Assembly (NCBI RefSeq): GCF_001682865.1
Contig: NZ_MAQX01000032.1
Location: 490,888-554,887 of the forward strand
Direction of reading: 5' to 3'
From: Bacillus sp. FJAT-26390
GTDB taxonomy: Bacteria > Bacillota > Bacilli > Paenibacillales > Paenibacillaceae
DNA length: 64,000 nucleotides
The notes beneath the pieces were generated by a model. The model ran no database searches. It was not told the DNA's origin and worked only from the letters and a program-made list of their open reading frames with translations. Shown here in pieces: positions 33,697 through 41,927 of this stretch. The number at the start of each line of letters is the position of its first letter. Within the stretch, counting starts at the first letter, position 1. The position numbers and the translations under genes are program-made.

Positions 33697-34571
33697 GGCC
33701 CGCACTGCGACTCATGCGTCTGCACGTAGGTCCATGTAAACGACTGATCCACGATGTAGATGTCAGACTCGCCTTCCAAATCTGCCGAGGTCAAATCAGC
33801 TGCATTTTCAATATATAAGACAAAGTTATAATGCTGATAAAAGACGTAACACTCCTGCTTCTGCACAGCAAGAAAGGCATCGGCAGCCGCCTCTCCGCTT
33901 AAGCACGGCTTTCTCTTGCAGCTGAAGACATGCCATAAAAACTGGTCCATATAAATGGTTTCTTTCTCAACAGCGTCTATTCCCTCGGCAAATGCTTGCT
34001 CCCACCTTCGTTTGATGTCTTGTCCGTCAAAATCCGCTTTCTCCGCTCTTATATTTTTAGCTTCCAGAATCGGCAACAGCTTCAGATGCCCGATCCCTTC
34101 TACCCGCTCGCCAAATAAGTACTCTTTGACCTTTTCCTTAAATTCATCGCTCGAGTGACCCAGCATCTGCAGCAGCGTGCTCGCTTGACGAATGATCAGT
34201 TCTTCATCGATGGTCGAATCCTTTTCAAAAAAACCTTCCGGGAACTGTTTAATCCGTCTGGGCTCAACCGCGCCAAAGTATTCAAAAAAGTACTCGAAGC
34301 TGCTGTCGGCGATGCTTTTATCAATCATTTCTTCGATATGCTGCCTGCTTATTTTATCTACGATAATTAATGGCTGAGCTGACCACATAAATGCACCCTT
34401 GCCTCTGCGCAAATCATCCTCTCGGATCGACTGGATACACTTTAAAGTATAAACATTAGCAAGCCATTGCGAAGAATCAGGAAAAGTGACGACTACGCTA
34501 ACCTGAGCTTCCTCATCGTCCTCCACCCATTCCTCGTCATCAATCCGGATATGCCTCTTTTTGGAAAACAT
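33669..34571 (-). CDS. DUF4275-like two-part protein
   Basis: 300 residues from ATG 34571 with GAGAGGTGA upstream. The N-terminal half (VSVVVTFPDSSQWLANVYTLKCIQSI...) is of unknown type and contains an EMIDKSIADSSFEYFFEYFG segment. The C-terminal half (FLWHVFSCKRKPCLSGEAAADAF, ECYVFYQHYNFVLYIENA, DIYIVDQSFTWTYVQTHES-C-GPYF) resembles what I recall of DUF4275. DUF4275 is of unknown function. No signal peptide. A role as an immunity or stress protein is only a guess from the mixed neighbourhood. Confidence 0.6.
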   Translation of the reverse strand: MFSKKRHIRIDDEEWVEDDEEAQVSVVVTFPDSSQWLANVYTLKCIQSIREDDLRRGKGAFMWSAQPLIIVDKISRQHIEEMIDKSIADSSFEYFFEYFGAVEPRRIKQFPEGFFEKDSTIDEELIIRQASTLLQMLGHSSDEFKEKVKEYLFGERVEGIGHLKLLPILEAKNIRAEKADFDGQDIKRRWEQAFAEGIDAVEKETIYMDQFLWHVFSCKRKPCLSGEAAADAFLAVQKQECYVFYQHYNFVLYIENAADLTSADLEGESDIYIVDQSFTWTYVQTHESQCGPYFSSMAPI

Positions 34572-34625
34572 AAAATCACCTCTCATCTATAATTAGAGGC
34601 AGCTTCCACATTCTCCTTCAAAAAT

Positions 34626-35408
34626 CTATTTCCGCTTTAGGTATGGAGGGTCTTCCCCTTCTCTTTTGTAAAAGGTCATGCCTGAGCGTTCTACTCGATA
34701 AGACAGGTACCGCGAGTTCGTTTCCGCATCTTTGGTCCAGCTTTCGCTAAAGGTAACGATATATTCGTTATTGGCGATCACTCTCGCGCTTGTTTCTCTA
34801 ACGACCTGATAACCGTCAACCGTTCCTTGCCATCGCCCAATTTCATCAGGGAATACACCGATAGAAGTTCCATCCCCCCCAGCAGTAGCAAATGCTACGG
34901 CTTCCTCTATTGTAAAAGGCGGCATCGGCGGCGAAAGGAACTGTAGCGTTCCCCAAGACACCCCATACAGAATCACGGGAGAAAGAGCAACGATGATCAT
35001 TCCCTTTGGCCCTAAAGGCCTTACTCTGAGCCACCAATCGATAATCCCATACCCTAATGCAGTCGCCATGCCGTACAAGACCAACAACCAATAAGGAAAG
35101 AGAAGACCAAGCGCCATTCCAAAAATGCCGTGCAAAACAACGATAATCCAAGAGTGTGGGATTATTCCTTTTACCCGAACCCACTCTAAAACCAGCGTTA
35201 CTCCGTTCCCGAAGAAAAGGACAATCGTTCCAATGTACATGATATAAACAAACATCCATCCGATCAGCTCATTCCCGCTATTGCGGGCAAGCTCCCACTC
35301 GCCTTTCCCGAAGACGCTTGAAACGGCCATCAGAAAAGAAGCTAACACGGTTACGATATAGGTCGTAAAAAACTTTCGTATCAAGAGATGTATCGATTGG
35401 TCCACCAT
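34626..35408 (-). CDS. Membrane protein of unknown function
   Basis: 260 residues from ATG 35408 with GGGGAT upstream. Five or so membrane helices in the first 165 residues (for example TYIVTVLASFLMAVSSVF, IGWMFVYIMYIGTIVLFF, ILHGIFGMALGLLF-like), then a soluble C-terminal part of about 95 residues, beta-rich (GRWQGTVDGYQVVRETSARVIANNEYIVTFSESW). Family not recognised. It is transcribed in the same direction as the DUF4275-like gene downstream, 54 bp apart, and the two may be co-transcribed. Confidence 0.65.
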   Translation of the reverse strand: MVDQSIHLLIRKFFTTYIVTVLASFLMAVSSVFGKGEWELARNSGNELIGWMFVYIMYIGTIVLFFGNGVTLVLEWVRVKGIIPHSWIIVVLHGIFGMALGLLFPYWLLVLYGMATALGYGIIDWWLRVRPLGPKGMIIVALSPVILYGVSWGTLQFLSPPMPPFTIEEAVAFATAGGDGTSIGVFPDEIGRWQGTVDGYQVVRETSARVIANNEYIVTFSESWTKDAETNSRYLSYRVERSGMTFYKREGEDPPYLKRK

Positions 35409-35525
35409 GCCGATCCCCATCCTTTGCAGCTATTACGCTGTTATTTATCAATCATAACGAAGCGCATGAGCTGCCGGCAGTTCTAACTTTTGTAGAACCT
35501 CCTCGTGTACATCCAAATCAAAAAA

Positions 35526-35577
35526 GGAGGAGCTGCCCTAAGGTCTTTTCTGACCTTTTGAGACAGCTCCTTTCCTT
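35526..35577 (-). terminator. Terminator-like hairpin element
   Basis: GGAGCTG (35529) pairs with CAGCTCC (35564), and AAGGTC with GACCTT inside it. On the minus strand a T-run follows (AAAAA at 35521), so it can end the transcript of the 36.0-36.6 kb gene. Its right arm is repeated at 35952-35974. Confidence 0.65.
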
Positions 35578-35581
35578 GAAA

Positions 35582-35885
35582 CTGAAATTCCAGAAATAAG
35601 TGTAGCAACTAGCTTTATTTCTGTTCAGTCCCCCGCATATGAGCCGCTGGGGAGCTTCCGTATGAAAATAGAGCTAGAAACTAGCTCTATTTCACTCACA
35701 CTAGCTGAAATTCTAGAAATAGGTCTAGAAATTAGCCTTATTTCTGCTCAGTCCCCCGCATATGAGCCGCTGAGGCGCATTCGTATGAAAATAGGGCTAG
35801 AATCTAGCTCTATTCCACTCATATTCGCTGAAATTCTAGAAATAGGTCTAGAAATTAGCCTTATTTCTGCTCAGTCCCTCCGCCA
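35582..35885. repeat. 123-bp direct repeat array with palindromes (about 2.4 units)
   Basis: Units start at CTGAAATT 35582, 35705 and 35828 (the last partial). Each unit holds a hairpin made of 12-base arms (AAATAGAGCTAG / CTAGCTCTATTT, perfect at 35666-35692) and a second one around CTAGAAAT. Because 123 is divisible by three, an open frame (35662-35958) runs through with a 41-residue repeat; I regard it as a side effect. Confidence 0.8.
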
Positions 35886-35951
35886 AACAAGCGGGCGGGC
35901 GAGGAGCCGCTCAATCTTGAGATTCGAAAATCTTTCCGAAAACATTCACTT

Positions 35952-35974
35952 CTTTTGAGACAGCTCCTTTCCTT
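35952..35974 (+). repeat. Duplicated right arm of the 35.5 kb hairpin
   Basis: A 23-bp identical copy of 35555-35577 lies 397 bp away, just after the repeat array, so array and duplicated arm look like one rearrangement event. Confidence 0.75.
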
Positions 35975-35983
35975 CATAACTCC

Positions 35984-36610
35984 TTATAGCCCAAGCAGCG
36001 CCAGCTCTTTCAGCGCTTCCTCCACGTCACGCTCCGGATTTAGCGTTTGGATCATTTCAGCCGTGATCGGAAGTCCTTGATAAATTTGCGAGATGATGGC
36101 AAGCGGAAATTGTTGCTCATAGTAGCCTTTAGCGAAGTCCACATAGTCTTCAGCCGTCTGAAAGATCGTACCAATCAAGAAGCCAGATCCGTCAACATCC
36201 TGAGACACTTCCGCATTTCCTTTTTTCCACGACGTATCGCCCGTTTCCCGCCAAATACAAAAAGTAACGACCTCCCGCTCAAGCGCAGCATCATCCAGCA
36301 AATGAACGAGCGTGCTAGGAAACTTTTCATAAATTCCCGGATCTGTTTCCTCTTCATCGTTCGCATATGGACTCAGCTCCGATTCGTGGTCAAAGCCTTT
36401 TAACAATGTGCCTTCCGGCGCAAAAAGAATAAACAGGTGATCTCCTGCTCCGTTATCGATTTTCGCGAGTGAGACGTTAGGGCCCCAGCTTGGATCAAAG
36501 CTATGGTAACGAAGATAATCTTCCTCGCACAAAATCGTATCTAATGCGGCCTGAATAATCATTTGCTTTCTTAGCAATTCCGGTTCCGGCAGCGTCTCTA
36601 TTATTGTCAT
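35984..36610 (-). CDS. Hypothetical acidic protein, 208 residues
   Basis: GCGGGTG before the ATG. Acidic soluble protein beginning MTIIETLPEPELLRKQMIIQAALDTILCEEDYLRYHSFDPSWGPNVSLAKIDNGAGDHLFILF, with FCIWRETGDTSWKKG in the middle and a helical C-terminus. I recall similar uncharacterised proteins in Paenibacillus but know no function. No signal peptide or membrane helix. Its stop is followed by the duplicated hairpin arm and repeat array, so its original terminator may be the hairpin at 35.5 kb. Confidence 0.65.
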   Translation of the reverse strand: MTIIETLPEPELLRKQMIIQAALDTILCEEDYLRYHSFDPSWGPNVSLAKIDNGAGDHLFILFAPEGTLLKGFDHESELSPYANDEEETDPGIYEKFPSTLVHLLDDAALEREVVTFCIWRETGDTSWKKGNAEVSQDVDGSGFLIGTIFQTAEDYVDFAKGYYEQQFPLAIISQIYQGLPITAEMIQTLNPERDVEEALKELALLGL

Positions 36611-36691
36611 GATGGCACCCGCTTCTTTTTGATGAATGATATTGGTTTTAAGTTATTTTATCATTAATTCACTCCATTCCAGCTAATTACA

Positions 36692-36727
36692 GCAAAAAAA
36701 GGAGCAGCCGCGGCTGCCCCTTTTTCA
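36692..36727 (-). terminator. Terminator of the cytochrome c gene
   Basis: On the minus strand GGGGCAGC pairs with GCTGCTCC, followed by seven T. Confidence 0.85.
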
Positions 36728-36753
36728 AGCCTTTTTCCATTCCTTTGCAAACC

Positions 36754-37128
36754 CTACTTGTGCTCGGCCAGCCATGCTGCAAGCGTGGCAATCTCCGTAT
36801 CCTTCAGCTGCCCTTTGTAAGCAGGCATCCCGTTGCCGCCATTGCTGATCTGCGCGCTAATCTGATCGACGGTCATTCTGGAGCCTACCTTCTGCAGGTT
36901 GGGACCTACGCCGCCGGAGAGGTCAACCGCATGGCAGCTTACGCAGTTTTTCCCGTACAAGGACTCTGCTTCCTCCTTATTAACGGTTGTTCCGCCATTG
37001 TTCTCGGCTGGCGGCTTCTCATTTGCACCGCCATTGTTGTTCGTCTTATTGCCGCCGCAAGCGGACAGCCCGATTACCAGCGCTGTGCCGGCAATCAAAA
37101 GAATCCATTTATTTTTTCTCATTAACAT
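36754..37128 (-). CDS. Membrane-anchored cytochrome c
   Basis: 124 residues from ATG 37128 (TTAGGAGG just upstream; ATG 37122 also possible). A signal sequence ends in the lipobox GLSAC, so the protein is a lipoprotein on the outer face of the membrane. A flexible Asn/Gly/Pro linker follows, then a class I cytochrome c domain with the haem motif CVSCH and the axial Met in GGNGMPAY. Similar to the c-550/c-551 type small cytochromes of Bacillus. It sits divergently next to tatC-tatA and close to the GMC dehydrogenase pair, which fits a role as electron acceptor for that enzyme. Confidence 0.9.
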   Translation of the reverse strand: MLMRKNKWILLIAGTALVIGLSACGGNKTNNNGGANEKPPAENNGGTTVNKEEAESLYGKNCVSCHAVDLSGGVGPNLQKVGSRMTVDQISAQISNGGNGMPAYKGQLKDTEIATLAAWLAEHK

Positions 37129-37228
37129 TTTACCTCCTAAATTAGGGAGAATAATTGTTACGTTTCCCGAAAAACGCGGCGCATATGCAAGAGCTTCCCA
37201 AAGATTTTCAAAATAGGAAAGGCAGCGC

Positions 37229-37251
37229 ATAACCGTAGGGTTACTGGTTAT
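37229..37251. promoter_or_regulatory. Inverted repeat between divergent cytochrome c and tatC genes
   Basis: ATAACC (37229-37234) and GGTTAT (37246-37251) are separated by 11 bases, which could be an operator or a small hairpin in the tatC leader. Confidence 0.35.
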
Positions 37252-37308
37252 CCTAAGGAAATGTCATGGGGGATTAACAGTAAAATGCTTGTGATGCGGG
37301 GTGATAAT

Positions 37309-38040
37309 GTGGATATTCAGGGGGATCTGGTCAACCACCTGACCGAGCTGCGAAAGAGGCTGATCATCGTAATCACCTGTTTTTTCGTGGCGATGAGCGG
37401 AGGGCTGTACGTGTCCCCGGCCATTTTGCGATACATCAAGTCAGGACTAACCGCCAAATCGGTGGAGTGGAACGTCTTCTCGTTTACGGACGGTCTGTTC
37501 ATCTATTTGCGCTGCGCCTTCCTGTTCGCCATTTTGTTCACGCTGCCTGTGCTGCTCTATCAGACATGGGCATTCGTGAAGCCTGGACTGACGGAAACGG
37601 AAGCAAAGGGGACGCTGGCCTATGTGCCCGTATCGTTCCTGTTGTTTCTTGCAGGCGTATCCTTTAGCTACTTTCTCGTATTTCCGATGATGCTTGGCTT
37701 CATGATGGAAATGAACCAAAACGTAGGCGCCGTTGAGACGTATGGCATCGATCGGTATTTCAGCTTTCTGTTCAGCGTCGTGTTCCCGCTAGGCGTCGCG
37801 TTCGAGATGCCGCTCATCATCTTGTTCCTAACGAGGCTAGGGCTGCTGACTCCTGAACGGCTAAGCAGCTCGCGCAAATACGCTTATGTCAGTCTAGCCG
37901 TTGTTGGGGCCTGCATTTCCCCGCCGGACTTTGTCTCGCATCTCTCCGTAACCGTACCGCTGCTTCTGCTCTTCGAGATCAGCGTGCTCGTTACCCGGAG
38001 GTACGCCAAGCGGCTTGCCGCTGTCCCTACACCTACTTGA
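37309..38040 (+). CDS. tatC: Sec-independent protein translocase TatC
   Basis: 243 residues from GTG 37309, which has GCGGGGTGA five bases upstream; longer in-frame starts (ATG 37261, 37294) lack one. Begins with the family hallmark LVNHLTELRKRL and has six membrane helices, including the conserved FVKPGLTETE loop and FPMMLGFMMEM segment. TatC recognises the twin-arginine signal and, with TatA, moves folded proteins across the membrane. It is directly followed by tatA and neighbours a gene with a Tat signal. Confidence 0.93.
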   Translation: MDIQGDLVNHLTELRKRLIIVITCFFVAMSGGLYVSPAILRYIKSGLTAKSVEWNVFSFTDGLFIYLRCAFLFAILFTLPVLLYQTWAFVKPGLTETEAKGTLAYVPVSFLLFLAGVSFSYFLVFPMMLGFMMEMNQNVGAVETYGIDRYFSFLFSVVFPLGVAFEMPLIILFLTRLGLLTPERLSSSRKYAYVSLAVVGACISPPDFVSHLSVTVPLLLLFEISVLVTRRYAKRLAAVPTPT

Positions 38041-38060
38041 ACTATAAAGGAGATCTGCAC

Positions 38061-38264
38061 ATGTTTAACAATATCGGCGTATCAGGGTTAGTTATTATTT
38101 TGCTTATCGCGCTCATCGTATTTGGGCCGGCCAAGCTTCCGCTGCTCGGCAGAGCATTCGGCGATACGCTTCGCGAATTCCGCAGCTCAACGCGCGGCAT
38201 TGTTGACGAGGAACAAGCCGATCCATCCACGGACAACAAGGATGACATTAAGAAGCTGCTTTAA
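38061..38264 (+). CDS. tatA: Twin-arginine translocase pore protein TatA
   Basis: 67 residues from ATG 38061 with AAGGAGAT upstream; the longer frame from 38037 overlaps tatC and has no site. One membrane helix (VSGLVIILLIALIVFG), the hinge FGPAKLPLLGRAFGD and an amphipathic helix REFRSSTRG, then an acidic tail. With only TatA and TatC present, this is the minimal Tat system typical of Bacillota. Confidence 0.93.
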   Translation: MFNNIGVSGLVIILLIALIVFGPAKLPLLGRAFGDTLREFRSSTRGIVDEEQADPSTDNKDDIKKLL

Positions 38265-38272
38265 TCTGAAAC

Positions 38273-38321
38273 AACAAAAGGGCCGCTCCCGTATCGCTTC
38301 GGGAGCGGCCCTTTTGTGCGT
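38273..38321 (+). terminator. tatCA terminator
   Basis: AAAAGGGCCGCTCCCG pairs with CGGGAGCGGCCCTTTT. The long perfect stem could also stop transcription from the convergent GMC operon. Confidence 0.9.
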
Positions 38322-38341
38322 TTAGCAGGCGCCTCATTCCT

Positions 38342-40057
38342 TTAAACCAGCAGGCCGCCCTTTTCCCTATACTTTAAGATCCCTTCAGCCGCGCGGTAAG
38401 CGAGCGCCCCAACCGTATTCGTCGGGTTATAGCCGGCGTTCTGCGGGAATGAGCTCGCGCCAACGACAAAGACGTTGTCCGCATCCCACATTTGGCTGTA
38501 CGTATTAACAGCTGACGTATCCGGTTTCGTTCCCATCATGACGCCCCCCGTATTATGCGTCGACTGGTAGGTCATAATTTCGTACGGACCAAGATCCTTT
38601 AAATAATCCACTTTATCCGCGCCCATCTCCTTCACAATCTGCGAGCAGCGCTGGGACAGAAACTTCGCCAGCTCGCGGTCCTGCTCCTCGAAATCGAAGG
38701 TTATGCGAAGCAGCGGATCGCCATACACATCCTTATACGTCGTATCCAGATCGAGAAAATGATGCTTGAACGCCATCGAGGACCCTTGCGCGCCTACACC
38801 AATCGTACGATTTGCATAATGGACCGACTTCTCCTTAAATTCATGGCCCCAAGAAGCCGTACCCGACGGAATGGGATTGTTCTGTATCGGACGGGAGCCG
38901 GATTGGCCAATCGCGATGACGCCCCCATGGATAAAATTAAGCTCGGAGTGGTCAAAATTATCGCCATTGAAATCATCGATCGAGACGCCCAGCGCGCCTG
39001 CGCCCGCGAAGTTATTGAACTGCTGCTTTTCGAAAAAGCCTATCGCGCTGCCTTTGGCAACCTGGTATGCGTAGTTCCTGCCGATAACGCCCGTGCCAGT
39101 GGACGGATCATACGGTTTCCCAAGCCCCGACATCAGCAGCAGGCGCACGTTGTTGAACACATAGCTCGTCACGACGACGATATCCGCAGGCTGAATGATT
39201 TCCTCTCCCGTCGTCACATCCGTGTACATGACCCCAGTCGCCTTGCCGCCCTTATGTAAAATGCGGCGAACGTTTGAATGGGTGCGGATTTCAAACTTCC
39301 CCGTCTTATTGGCAACCGGTATAACGGTCACCACAGGATCGGCTTTCGCCCCGTATTCGCAGCCGAAGCGCTCGCAATATCCGCAGTACTGGCATGCCGC
39401 GCGGGCAATGCCGTCGGGATTCGTATAGTTTTCCGATAAATTCGCCGATGGCATCATATACGGATTCAGTTTCATGCGGGTGGTGGCATCCACGAACATC
39501 TGCATAGCCGGCGTCTTTTTCATCGGCGGAGTCGGAAAAGGCTTGCTTCGTTTGCCGCCGAGCGGATTCTCCTCCCCAGAAATACCGGCCATACTCTCGA
39601 ATTTATCGTAGTACGGCTCCAGCTCATCGTAGGTAATGCCCCAATCCTGAATCGTCATATCGGCTGGGATTTTATTTTTTCCGTATTTCTCAATCGTCTT
39701 GCTGCGGATTTCAAAATCGTACGGCAAAAACCGGTACGTCTGGCCGTTCCAGTGAACGCCGGCTCCGCCGAGACCGTCTCCGATTAGAAAAGAGCCATAT
39801 TGCCGCATCGGCAGCGCGCGAATCTTCTCATTGCTGCGGAACGTAATCGTCTCCTTGGACAGATCCTGCATCATTTCGTACCGCAGCGCGTAACGCAGCT
39901 CGTCGTGCACCATAAAATAGTCCTCGGTCTTGCGTTCCTTGCCTCGCTCTAGTCCGACGACGTTTAGCCCTTTTTTCGTCAGCTCCGCTGCGATGATGCC
40001 GCCGGACCAGCCGACGCCTACGATGACGACATCGGTTTTCGGTAATGTTTTGGCCAT
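38342..40057 (-). CDS. GMC-family FAD dehydrogenase, gluconate 2-dehydrogenase-like large subunit
   Basis: 571 residues with GGAGG before the ATG. FAD-binding site DVVIVGVGWSGGIIAAEL at the N-terminus; a Cys-rich segment CQYCGYCERFGCEYGA around the middle; C-terminal active-site His in YQSTHNTGG and Asn in YNPTNTVGALAYRAAEG. This is the pattern of membrane-associated sugar-acid dehydrogenases (gluconate or 2-ketogluconate type). It lacks its own signal and should be carried across the membrane in complex with the Tat-signal subunit encoded 17 bp upstream. Electrons would go to a cytochrome c. The substrate is inferred only from family. Confidence 0.9.
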   Translation of the reverse strand: MAKTLPKTDVVIVGVGWSGGIIAAELTKKGLNVVGLERGKERKTEDYFMVHDELRYALRYEMMQDLSKETITFRSNEKIRALPMRQYGSFLIGDGLGGAGVHWNGQTYRFLPYDFEIRSKTIEKYGKNKIPADMTIQDWGITYDELEPYYDKFESMAGISGEENPLGGKRSKPFPTPPMKKTPAMQMFVDATTRMKLNPYMMPSANLSENYTNPDGIARAACQYCGYCERFGCEYGAKADPVVTVIPVANKTGKFEIRTHSNVRRILHKGGKATGVMYTDVTTGEEIIQPADIVVVTSYVFNNVRLLLMSGLGKPYDPSTGTGVIGRNYAYQVAKGSAIGFFEKQQFNNFAGAGALGVSIDDFNGDNFDHSELNFIHGGVIAIGQSGSRPIQNNPIPSGTASWGHEFKEKSVHYANRTIGVGAQGSSMAFKHHFLDLDTTYKDVYGDPLLRITFDFEEQDRELAKFLSQRCSQIVKEMGADKVDYLKDLGPYEIMTYQSTHNTGGVMMGTKPDTSAVNTYSQMWDADNVFVVGASSFPQNAGYNPTNTVGALAYRAAEGILKYREKGGLLV

Positions 40058-40074
40058 GTTATCCTCCCGATTCG

Positions 40075-40854
40075 CTAGTGAGAAACCAAATGATCTTGCA
40101 GGCTGCTCGGCTCGATTTTCGTAAATTCCTTATCAATGATGTTCGTATAACTCATCTGATTGCCCGGATAGCTGCGCATTTTCCACCCGTTCATGTTCAT
40201 ATTGCCACCATATAGCGGATCGCTGTACGCACCTTCAAGCGTGTTGCTGCGCAGCATTTTGAAGAAGCTGCTTGCCGAGATCGTCGTCAGCTTCACAGCG
40301 TCAGACTCGAAGCTCTTAAGCACCTCATCTTGTTCCTCGCCGGACAATTCTACAAAGCTCTTCTGGTATTTCGTCTTGCTGTAGTTTTCCATCTCGCGCA
40401 GCCCGATTTCGAATATTTCCCTTCGCTTCAAACGCCCTTGATAGCCCTGCTCCTTCTCCCCTGTGAAGAAAGGCGGCGTCATATAATCCCGGCCATTAAA
40501 GCCCCATTCGCCTGCCAGCTGGTGGTCGATGAAGAACGCTACCCCCAGTGACTTCGCGCCAGGACCATTCTCATCCTCGGGAAAAATACGCTCAGTCGCG
40601 CTCTCGGCGATCCGGAACTGCTCCTGTGTAAAAAACATGAGCGCGCGATTGTAGTTTTTTGCCTCAGCAGCATTCCCGTTCCCCGGCGCCGCTGGCGCAG
40701 TCTCCGCAGCGGGCTTTCTTTTGATCAGAGAACCGAGCGCGCCGCCCACAACGATACCGCCGAGCGCATAACCGGTATTGACTAGAAACTTACGACGGGA
40801 GTTGCTGTCTACCGCTCGTTTGCCTGGGTCTTTCTGTTTGTCTATCCGATCCAA
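40075..40854 (-). CDS. Gluconate 2-dehydrogenase subunit 3-like protein with Tat signal
   Basis: 259 residues from TTG 40854, seven bases after CAGGAGG; the GTG at 40863 lies inside that site. N-terminal twin-arginine signal (SNSRRKFLVNTGYALGGIVVGGALG), an Ala/Pro linker, then the small helical domain of gluconate dehydrogenase subunit 3 with EQFRIAESATERIFPEDENGPGA. It acts as the escort that gets the FAD subunit exported by the Tat machinery encoded next door. Co-transcribed with the GMC gene. Confidence 0.9.
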   Translation of the reverse strand: MDRIDKQKDPGKRAVDSNSRRKFLVNTGYALGGIVVGGALGSLIKRKPAAETAPAAPGNGNAAEAKNYNRALMFFTQEQFRIAESATERIFPEDENGPGAKSLGVAFFIDHQLAGEWGFNGRDYMTPPFFTGEKEQGYQGRLKRREIFEIGLREMENYSKTKYQKSFVELSGEEQDEVLKSFESDAVKLTTISASSFFKMLRSNTLEGAYSDPLYGGNMNMNGWKMRSYPGNQMSYTNIIDKEFTKIEPSSLQDHLVSH

Positions 40855-40910
40855 TGCTTGCACCTCCTGGAAACTTCATTCTTTCCCCTTTATTATTTTC
40901 CAAGAAGTCA

Positions 40911-40942
40911 TGAATATTCATTTCATGGAAAGGGTCATCCTA
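40911..40942 (+). promoter_or_regulatory. Possible forespore (sigma-G/F-like) promoter
   Basis: TGAATA (40911-40916) and CATCCTA (40936-40942) resemble the sigma-G -35 and -10 elements; the 19-base spacer is one longer than usual. Fits the sporulation lipoprotein downstream. Confidence 0.4.
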
Positions 40943-40977
40943 AAAAGAAATTGCAACCTATGGAGGATGATTCTTCA

Positions 40978-41667
40978 ATGACTACCACCCGCAAACTGCT
41001 CGTACTGACATCTGCCGCTTTGGCCTTGGCCTTAACCGGCTGCGCCACGGGGACAGCGCCAAAACCGCAAACAAAAGCAGAGGTGAAGCAGCAGGCTCAT
41101 ATGCTTCATGATCCCAACATCATTCCAAGCGAAGGCGGGCCAAAGCTGCATACGACCAATGAGCATGGCAAAACCACTTACGGCATGGGAACTTCCGTTT
41201 ACAGCATGATCGGCAGCTCCGGGCTGCACGCGAACGGCTTCTCCGCGCATCTTGAATCCCGGCTCAGCGGCATTGGCATTCCCGATGTGCGCGTATTCGT
41301 CTTCGACGATACGGTCGTGCTCGCCGCGGAGAAGCATGCCGCGTCTGCTTCGCAGTACGACAGCGTGCAAAGAAAGCTGCTCGATCAGACCGAAGGACTG
41401 TCCGGCAAGGGCTACTCGCCGGAAAATGGTCTCGGCGGCATTAGCGGCACAGACAAAAGCAGCCATGATAATCTGGCGATGGCAGCAAGCCAAATTAAGA
41501 CGTTCATGGGCGGGGACGTGAAGGTGCTGACCGTTACGGGCGCGAAGGCTGTTAAATTGATCGAGCAGATTCGTACGGACGCGATGGCTAAAAATATTTC
41601 TCCCGACAAGGTAGCAAACGGCATTCGGGAGCTGCTGAGGCTGGTGAAGGCGGAGCAAAGCCGTTAA
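40978..41667 (+). CDS. YhcN/YlaJ-family sporulation lipoprotein
   Basis: 229 residues from ATG 40978 with TATGGAGG about 11 bases upstream. The signal peptide ends in lipobox LALTGC, so the protein is lipid-anchored outside the membrane. The mature part contains HLESRLSGIGIPDVRVFVFDDTVVLAAE and a C-terminal VKVLTVTGAKAVKLIEQIRTDAMAK, the paired alpha/beta pattern of the YhcN/YlaJ family. B. subtilis relatives are made in the forespore and affect spore germination or outgrowth. A GKTTYGMGTSVYSMIG stretch in the middle is family-specific. Confidence 0.75.
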   Translation: MTTTRKLLVLTSAALALALTGCATGTAPKPQTKAEVKQQAHMLHDPNIIPSEGGPKLHTTNEHGKTTYGMGTSVYSMIGSSGLHANGFSAHLESRLSGIGIPDVRVFVFDDTVVLAAEKHAASASQYDSVQRKLLDQTEGLSGKGYSPENGLGGISGTDKSSHDNLAMAASQIKTFMGGDVKVLTVTGAKAVKLIEQIRTDAMAKNISPDKVANGIRELLRLVKAEQSR

Positions 41668-41677
41668 GCCTATATAA

Positions 41678-41721
41678 AAAACGGCTGCCGGCAATTGATA
41701 GGCCGGCAGCCGCTTTTCAGA
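41678..41721 (+). terminator. Terminator of the YhcN/YlaJ-like gene
   Basis: CGGCTGCCGGC pairs with GCCGGCAGCCG, followed by CTTTT. Confidence 0.85.
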
Positions 41722-41812
41722 TTATAATTAGGCTGATTTGTACTTTATGCAATAGAAGCTCTTCTTAAGGCGACAATTCGCCAGCTGCGTTGCAGCACAC
41801 GCTCAGCAATCA

Positions 41813-41864
41813 AGAAAAACGCCGCCAAAACCACTATGGATGTGGAGTTGACGGCGTTTTTTCG
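41813..41864. terminator. Bidirectional terminator downstream of the ABC exporter
   Basis: AAAACGCCG pairs with CGGCGTTTT, with T-runs on both strands. It ends the ABC exporter transcript on the minus strand. Confidence 0.8.
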
Positions 41865-41927
41865 TTAGAAACGCTCTATCATTTGAAATGGATATTCTAC
41901 TTGATTAACCGCCAAGGAGCAGCGCTC

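Noticed and set aside
35582..35885. CRISPR array
   Set aside because: Units are 123 bp and nearly identical along their full length; there are no variable spacers and no cas genes.
35662..35958. 98-residue repeat protein
   Set aside because: It runs through the palindromic non-coding array, ends in the duplicated terminator arm, and its good-looking ribosome site is part of the repeat.
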